Shown one piece after another: positions 46,844 to 51,855 of a stretch of 51,855 bases of DNA. Location of the stretch: NCBI GenBank assembly GCA_947383275.1, contig CANDCW010000009.1, forward strand, positions 1 through 51,855, written 5' to 3'. Positions within the stretch are counted from its first letter, which is position 1, and the number at the start of each line of letters is the position of its first letter. The stretch is from an uncultured Bacillota bacterium. Its GTDB lineage: Bacteria; Bacillota; Clostridia; Oscillospirales; Oscillospiraceae. Both the position numbers and the translations under genes were made by a program. The notes beneath the pieces were generated by a model that saw only the letters and a list, made by a program, of their open reading frames with translations, had not been told where the DNA came from and did no database searches.

Positions 46844-47515
46844 ATGGTGAAAATTTTAGTGGTCGAGGATGAATACGACATCCGGGAGCTTTTGCAGAAC
46901 TATTTGGAAAATGAGGGCTATCAGGTTGTTACCGCCTCTGATGGCGAACAGGCCATCGAAGTATTCCGCAGCTCCCATGTCGATTTAATCCTGCTGGACA
47001 TTCTGCTCCCCCGCTTAAATGGCTATGAAGTATGCAGGGCCATTCGGGAGGAATCAGATATTCCAATCATCATGCTGACAGCTCTCGACAGCGAAGAAGA
47101 TCAATTAAAAGGTTTTGACTTGCGGATTGACGATTACATTCCAAAGCCCTTTTCCATGCCGGTCTTGCTCCGTAAAATTGGTGCAATTCTGCGCCGTACA
47201 ATGGGAGACAGCATTTCCGGTCGGATAACATATAAAGCTCTGACCCTGGATTTGGAAGGCTACAAGGTCCATGTTTCCGATCAAATTGTTGATTTGACCC
47301 AAAGAGAGTTTGAACTGCTGAAGGTCCTGCTCCAAAACCAAGGGCGTGTTTTATCCAGGCAAACGCTGTTGAATCGGGTATGGAGCTATGACTTTTACGG
47401 TGACGAGAGAATTGTTGATACGCATATCAAAAATTTGCGAAAAAAGCTGGGACTGGATTATATCAAAACAATCAGAGGGGTGGGGTATCGCATTGATTAC
47501 GAAGCTGAAAAATAG
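46844..47515 (+). CDS. OmpR/PhoB family response regulator
   Basis: A 223-residue two-component regulator. The receiver domain has E9 D10 (EDE) and phospho-acceptor D52 (DLILLDILLPRLNG), with K in DDYIPKPF. The DNA-binding winged helix ends with VLSRQTLLNRVWSYDF, RIVDTHIKNLRKKLG and IRGVGYRID. ATG 46844 is used: the frame opens earlier but only within the small upstream ORF in another frame. GAGGTG lies upstream of the ATG. Its likely partner is the overlapping histidine kinase, and its likely target the ABC genes downstream. Confidence 0.95.
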   Translation: MVKILVVEDEYDIRELLQNYLENEGYQVVTASDGEQAIEVFRSSHVDLILLDILLPRLNGYEVCRAIREESDIPIIMLTALDSEEDQLKGFDLRIDDYIPKPFSMPVLLRKIGAILRRTMGDSISGRITYKALTLDLEGYKVHVSDQIVDLTQREFELLKVLLQNQGRVLSRQTLLNRVWSYDFYGDERIVDTHIKNLRKKLGLDYIKTIRGVGYRIDYEAEK

Positions 47516-48962
47516 CCTGACAACAAAAATATTCCTCGTCACCTGCCTGTTGCTGACGGCAGTCTGTGCTTTGACCTATGGCCTGATTGCCCAGCTGATG
47601 CCTTTGACCTACACAGCGGATCAGGAGCGTCTGCTGGCTGCCCAGGCTGAACGTCTGGTAAAACAGTTGGAAGAATATACACTGGCGGACTGCGGATCGC
47701 TCCTCTCACAGTTCACTTTCCAGTATGGCGTCCCGGTGAGTATCCAGAATTCTGCGGGGAATATTGTCGGTGGCGTTGACCCTTCCGACGTCATGCCGAC
47801 AGGAGAAAATGGGCAATGGGGAATGACGCCAACCCATTTGTCAGGCGAGGACATTCAGCCCAACAATGAAAACGCGGACTATATCGTACATTGTATTGGA
47901 AGCGAGTTTTCTTTTAAGGATTCCTCCGAAAACTGTCAGCTGCTGATATTTGCCAGCACTCGCGCGGTCAACCAGGCGGCGGAGGCTTTGGGACATATCT
48001 GGCCCTGGCTGGCCGCGGCCATTCTGCTGGTGTCTGTGCTTACCTCCCTGTTCTACGCGCACTTCATCACACGGCCCATTGTGCGATTGAGCGGAATCTC
48101 CCAAAAACTGTCTGAATTGGATTTCAGCTGGCGGTGCGGAGAACAGCGTACAGATGAAATTGGTACGTTGGCCCACAATCTGGACGAACTGGCGGATCAC
48201 CTATCCCGTTCCATGCAGGAACTCCAGGCCGCAAATGATGCCCTCCAAAAAGACGTAGAGCGGGAACAGCAGCTGGAGCAGGCCCAGCGGGATTTCTTCT
48301 CGGCGGTTTCCCATGAGCTGAAAACCCCCATCACCGTTTTGAAGGGTCAGCTGGGCGGGATGTTGGACGGAATTGGCGTCTACGCGGATCGGGACAAATA
48401 TCTGGCCCGCAGCTTGGCTGTGGCAAACCAGATGGAGAGCCTGGTACAGGAGCTTTTGACTGTCTCCCGTATGGAACGGGGTGGGGAGCTGTCTATGATT
48501 CCTGTGGAACTCACCGCTCTGATTCGGAACTGTCTGCAAAATTACGATGAACTTTTCCAGCAGAAAGAACAAACAGTTATCGCAGATTTACCGTCGGAAA
48601 TCTGGAGTGCGGGAGATCCGGCTCTCTTGAAAAAGGCCCTGGGCAATCTGCTTTCTAATGCCGCGCTCCACTCGCCGGAGGGCATCAAGATTTGGATTTC
48701 CGCCCGTAGGAAAGAGGACAATATTATTTTGAATGTAGAAAACGAAGGAGCGCATATTGCCCCGGAGCAGCTGCCGCACCTGTTTGAGCCGTTCTTTCGC
48801 AGCGACCCATCCCGGAGCCGTCAGACAGGCGGAAGTGGATTGGGGCTTTATCTTGTTCAAAAAATAGCGCAACAGCATGGGGGCGGCTGTCAAATCCAAA
48901 ACTCCGAAAGAGGCGTCTGTGCGGCACTGATTCTGCCAAACTCCACACAAACCACATATTAG
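47493..48962 (+). CDS. Sensor histidine kinase
   Basis: A 489-residue membrane kinase. Two helices (IFLVTCLLLTAVCALTYGLI and WPWLAAAILLVSVLTSLFYA) flank an extracytoplasmic sensor of about 140 residues. A HAMP domain (FITRPIVRLSGISQKLSELD), the H box AVSHELKTPI (about residue 270), N box KKALGNLLSNAALHS, G1 VENEGAHI and G2 GGSGLGLYLV follow. The TTG at 47493 overlaps the regulator gene by 23 bases and has AGGGGTGGGG upstream; no ATG or GTG in frame fits as well. Confidence 0.94.
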   Translation: MITKLKNSLTTKIFLVTCLLLTAVCALTYGLIAQLMPLTYTADQERLLAAQAERLVKQLEEYTLADCGSLLSQFTFQYGVPVSIQNSAGNIVGGVDPSDVMPTGENGQWGMTPTHLSGEDIQPNNENADYIVHCIGSEFSFKDSSENCQLLIFASTRAVNQAAEALGHIWPWLAAAILLVSVLTSLFYAHFITRPIVRLSGISQKLSELDFSWRCGEQRTDEIGTLAHNLDELADHLSRSMQELQAANDALQKDVEREQQLEQAQRDFFSAVSHELKTPITVLKGQLGGMLDGIGVYADRDKYLARSLAVANQMESLVQELLTVSRMERGGELSMIPVELTALIRNCLQNYDELFQQKEQTVIADLPSEIWSAGDPALLKKALGNLLSNAALHSPEGIKIWISARRKEDNIILNVENEGAHIAPEQLPHLFEPFFRSDPSRSRQTGGSGLGLYLVQKIAQQHGGGCQIQNSERGVCAALILPNSTQTTY

Positions 48963-48995
48963 CCACAAACGAACTCCACATTCTTCTGTTATCCT
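48942..48995 (+). promoter_or_regulatory. Phased CCACA boxes upstream of the ABC operon, candidate regulator binding region
   Basis: CCACA occurs at 48943, 48953, 48963 and 48976 (about one helical turn apart), followed by the -10-like TATCCT at 48990. The same CTCCACA box precedes the regulator promoter. The pattern suggests binding of the OmpR-type regulator and is a sequence reading, not a known site. Confidence 0.45.
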
Positions 48996-49029
48996 GACTG
49001 CAATCTCAAGCAGGAAGGATGAAACACAG

Positions 49030-49890
49030 ATGAATGTGGAGATTTTTAATCTATCCATGACCTACCCGTCAGGTAAAACCGCCTTGCGGGGAATCAATCT
49101 AAACCTGAGCAGCCCGAACCTGATCGGCCTGTTGGGGCCGAACGGAGCGGGAAAGTCCACCCTGATGAAGCTCCTGGTGGCGGGCCTTCTCCCCACGGAG
49201 GGAGCGATCTCGGTAGATGGGAAACCTTTGGTGAAGCAGGAGCGCCTGCTGAAAGCCCGATTGGGCTATCTGCCCCAGTCCTTCGGGCTGTTTGACGAGC
49301 TGACGGTCTGGCAGTTCCTGGACTACATGGCGGCGCTGAAAGGAATCGTCAACAGCAAGGAGGCCATTGCCGCCGCTATCCAAAGTACCAATCTGGAGGA
49401 AAAGCAGAAAGCAAAAATCCGTACTCTATCCGGCGGACAGCGCCAGCGGGTGGGAATCGCGCAGGCCATCCTGGGCAATCCTCATTTCCTGATTTTCGAC
49501 GAGCCTACGGTGGGTCTTGACCCGGAGGAGCGGATCAGCTTCCGCAATCTGTTTTCCCAAATGGCCCAGGACCGGCTGGTGCTTCTGTCCACCCACATTA
49601 TTGAGGATGTTCAGTCAGTGTGCAATCAGCTTATTGTGATACACCAGGGCCGTATCCGCTTTGCCGGTACTCCCGCCGAGCTGATCGCCGGAGCTGTGGG
49701 CCACGTTGGTATATTCCGAGAGAAAGACCGGCGGCAGGAAGCGGGCCTGCATATTACCTCCCGCGTCAACACAGCCCAGGGTATCGTCTGCCGCGCCGTG
49801 GCGGAGGAACTTCCCGATTTTGTGGAACAGGTGGATCCTACGCTGGAGGATGCCTATCTTTATCTAATCTCCAGGGAGGCGATGCAATGA
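49030..49890 (+). CDS. ABC transporter ATP-binding protein
   Basis: A 286-residue ATPase. Walker A is LLGPNGAGKSTLMKLL, Q-loop YLPQSFG, signature IRTLSGGQRQRVGIA, Walker B FLIFDEPTVGLD and H-loop STHIIEDV. The C-terminal ~75 residues form a common accessory domain. It is of the type that partners ABC-2 exporters. The ATG follows CAGGAAGGATGAAACACAG. It overlaps the permease gene by four bases. Confidence 0.95.
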   Translation: MNVEIFNLSMTYPSGKTALRGINLNLSSPNLIGLLGPNGAGKSTLMKLLVAGLLPTEGAISVDGKPLVKQERLLKARLGYLPQSFGLFDELTVWQFLDYMAALKGIVNSKEAIAAAIQSTNLEEKQKAKIRTLSGGQRQRVGIAQAILGNPHFLIFDEPTVGLDPEERISFRNLFSQMAQDRLVLLSTHIIEDVQSVCNQLIVIHQGRIRFAGTPAELIAGAVGHVGIFREKDRRQEAGLHITSRVNTAQGIVCRAVAEELPDFVEQVDPTLEDAYLYLISREAMQ

Positions 49891-51855
49891 ACACCCTGCG
49901 GCAATTTCGTTTGGAGCTGGCCCGATTGCTCCAGAACCGCCTTACTTGGCTGGCGATCCTCTTGACCGCCCTCTCTCCGCTTGCGGGCCTGACGGTCTAC
50001 CGGCCTCTGTATTCCAGCAGCGACAGCGGCTATGTCACCACCATGCAGGGGATGTATCTTGCAAATCCGGCCCTGGCTGGCGGTATTTTGGGGGCTGTCG
50101 TATTTGCCATTCTCACTGTCTGGAGCATGGACAGGCTCCGGCGGGACGGCATGGAAACCTTGACCCACGCGGTGGTATCTCCCATGACCTCCGCCCTGAC
50201 CCGGCTGGGGGCGCTGCTGTGTGTCTCCATTTTGGCCCAGGCCATTACCACGTTGGCCTGGCTTCCGTATACCATAATGAAACTGGGCGCGGTCTTTGAT
50301 GTGGAAAGCTATCTGCTGATCTACCTGATTTTTATGTATGGAGCGATTCCTCTGGCGATTCTGTCCGCCTCCGCCGCCTATCAATTCACCCGGCGGGCTG
50401 ATCTGTCTCTGACCCTCTTTGCCGCCTTTGCCGCCCTCAGTCTGACGGTCTGGAAGGAGAAATGGCAGCTCTGCTGGCTGAATCCCTGTGTTTGGGCGGT
50501 CTCCGATGATTTTTCCAATTACCGTATTTTTCGCTCGGTGGCCTATGTGCGCCTTACCTGGCTGCTGGCAATGGCCGGACTGTGGCTGTTGTCCTATCTC
50601 TGTGTGCGTCGATACGGGAAGGGACCGCTCGGCTCATTTGCTCATAATATCCGGCGATTTTACCGTCCAGCGATAGCGGCGGCATTGATAGCCTGTTCCA
50701 GCCTGCTCTATATGGGCCAGCCCTTCCTCGATCACAGCAGCCCGGATATGGATTATGATTTTGTATTTGCCTCTGAATATATGGAGGCTGTCACCTGTTC
50801 CGGCTGTTATGCAGACGTGCGTCCCGACCCCAAAACGGGCAGCGTATATGGGAAGGCCCAATTTCAGCTTCAAAATACCAGCGGTCAGGAACAGAATGTC
50901 CGTTTCCTTATCAATCCGGGATACGAAATTTCCTCCATTCAAGCAAATGGCGCGGATGTGCCGTTTACCTTGGAGGATAGGCAAGAAATCAACGAAAAGG
51001 CGTTCGTTGTGGTCATCCCTGCCGCCCCGGAAATTGAGCTTACCATGGAATATGGCGGTTTTCCCCAGGAGTGGAATATCGTGTCCGCTGAACAGGGCAG
51101 TCTGGAAATCAGCGGCGCCTATATGAAGCTAGAAAACGACGCGCTGTCGCCCTGTCCCTATAACGTGTGGTATCAGGGAGATCACCTTCCCAACGTGACG
51201 GACATTACCCTCCCCGGACATATGACCCCCATTTTGTTTGGGCTTGGCTCCACTGAGCTGCTGCGGGAAAACCCGGACAGCACAAAAACATGGCGCATGG
51301 AGCGGGACAGCTATCGCATGATTATATATGCCGGGGATTATATCCGGGAGGAAATTCCGGTGGAACCGGCGGGCATTACTGTCAATTTCTATTACAGCCG
51401 TAAGCATCAGCCCGTCATGGAGGCTATGAACGCCGCGGAATCCATCCGCCAGACCATTGAATACTGTACCGAACATATCGGCCCGTTGTCTTTTTATGGA
51501 GATGGGACCTTTAACCTGATCGAGCGGCGAAGCGACGGCGGCGGATATGCGGGAGACGGCGCCAGCATCGCGGACGAGCTGGATTTTACCGCAAATAACC
51601 TGGCAGACAGTTCAAAGGGCAGCTCTTCCGCTCAGGTGACCATCCATGAGCTTGTCCATCAGTGGTGGGGCCTGGGGAATATGTTTGACCCCATGGATGA
51701 GAGCGGCATTTGGTCTGCCGAGGGCCTGACCTGCTACACCACCTACCGCATTGTAAAGGCGCTGTATGGGGATCGTGAGGCCCAGGCCAGCTTTGTGGCC
51801 GCTTGGCAGGAGGCCGTGGACGACTACTACAAGGATTTCTATGTCCGCCACCCGG
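49887..51855 (+). CDS. ABC-2 permease fused to an M1-type metallopeptidase domain (3' end outside window)
   Basis: 656 codons are visible and the gene runs off the right edge. Residues 1-270 hold about six membrane helices of ABC-2 permease type, starting MNTLRQFRLELARLLQNRL. From about residue 300 an extracytoplasmic part resembles M1 aminopeptidases: a beta N-domain (GKAQFQLQNTSGQEQNVRF) and a catalytic domain with HELVHQWWG (H587, E588, H591) and the third ligand E612 in SAEGLTCYTTY. The spacing between HExxH and this Glu is 20 residues, not the usual 18. The ATG overlaps the ATPase stop (ATGA) with GGGAGGC upstream. Confidence 0.88.
   Translation, partial: MNTLRQFRLELARLLQNRLTWLAILLTALSPLAGLTVYRPLYSSSDSGYVTTMQGMYLANPALAGGILGAVVFAILTVWSMDRLRRDGMETLTHAVVSPMTSALTRLGALLCVSILAQAITTLAWLPYTIMKLGAVFDVESYLLIYLIFMYGAIPLAILSASAAYQFTRRADLSLTLFAAFAALSLTVWKEKWQLCWLNPCVWAVSDDFSNYRIFRSVAYVRLTWLLAMAGLWLLSYLCVRRYGKGPLGSFAHNIRRFYRPAIAAALIACSSLLYMGQPFLDHSSPDMDYDFVFASEYMEAVTCSGCYADVRPDPKTGSVYGKAQFQLQNTSGQEQNVRFLINPGYEISSIQANGADVPFTLEDRQEINEKAFVVVIPAAPEIELTMEYGGFPQEWNIVSAEQGSLEISGAYMKLENDALSPCPYNVWYQGDHLPNVTDITLPGHMTPILFGLGSTELLRENPDSTKTWRMERDSYRMIIYAGDYIREEIPVEPAGITVNFYYSRKHQPVMEAMNAAESIRQTIEYCTEHIGPLSFYGDGTFNLIERRSDGGGYAGDGASIADELDFTANNLADSSKGSSSAQVTIHELVHQWWGLGNMFDPMDESGIWSAEGLTCYTTYRIVKALYGDREAQASFVAAWQEAVDDYYKDFYVRHP

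Overview
The window is a GC-rich chromosomal segment from an endospore-forming, probably motile anaerobe of the Firmicutes. The complete spoIIIA operon, a V-type ATP synthase operon, a full che cluster with a FlhB-like protein, and large SLH-anchored surface proteins all point to a Clostridia lineage of the Oscillospiraceae kind (Flavonifractor, Oscillibacter or Intestinimonas-like). The genus is inferred from gene content and codon style, not from a search.

Layout. 1-2950: end of a V-type ATP synthase operon (A partial, B, D). 3027-6445: an unknown Ntn-hydrolase-like gene, then a minus-strand operon of two esterases and one ATP-grasp ligase. 6637-12229: a TfoX C-terminal-type protein, spoIIIAA-AH behind a candidate sigma-E promoter, and an Asp23 family gene. 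12424-21690: the signalling block. A FIST sensor and a soluble chemoreceptor form one transcript. cheA-cheW-cheR-cheB run on the minus strand. Divergent from cheA lie a long unknown (FliK/YlqG-like position), an FlhB C-domain protein and a PilZ protein. 21794-32385: two giant surface proteins with SLH domains, one at its N-terminus and one at its C-terminus. 32423-35368: rlmB followed by a degenerate P-type-ATPase-like membrane protein. 35583-41374: ftsH, a GH13 glycosidase, ruvX coupled to a lipoprotein barnase-like RNase, and a short pyruvate-kinase-like enzyme. 41422-43520: a 44-residue protein and a YtrABC-like GntR/ABC operon. 43723-45214: a DUF4397 protein with 69-bp repeats, a hairpin-rich gap and a gene remnant. 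45275-46464: tRNA-Ser(GGA), then an AT-richer MuF/barnase toxin and barstar immunity pair. 46519-51855: a hairpin array, a small ORF, a two-component system and an ABC transporter whose permease is fused to an M1-type peptidase domain and runs off the window.

How parts work together. The che genes, chemoreceptor, FlhB-like and PilZ proteins form a motility/c-di-GMP module. SpoIIIAA-AH form the forespore-mother-cell channel. The RR/HK pair probably controls the adjacent ABC genes, because phased CCACA boxes sit between them. Good sigma-A type promoters and intrinsic terminators separate most units.

The less ordinary content is: the apparent pseudo-P-type ATPase; the esterase/esterase/ATP-grasp operon; two barnase-family RNases, one fused to a phage MuF-like segment with its barstar and one an orphan lipoprotein; a split FIST/chemoreceptor pair; novel-looking repeats in the surface proteins; and two structured intergenic regions.
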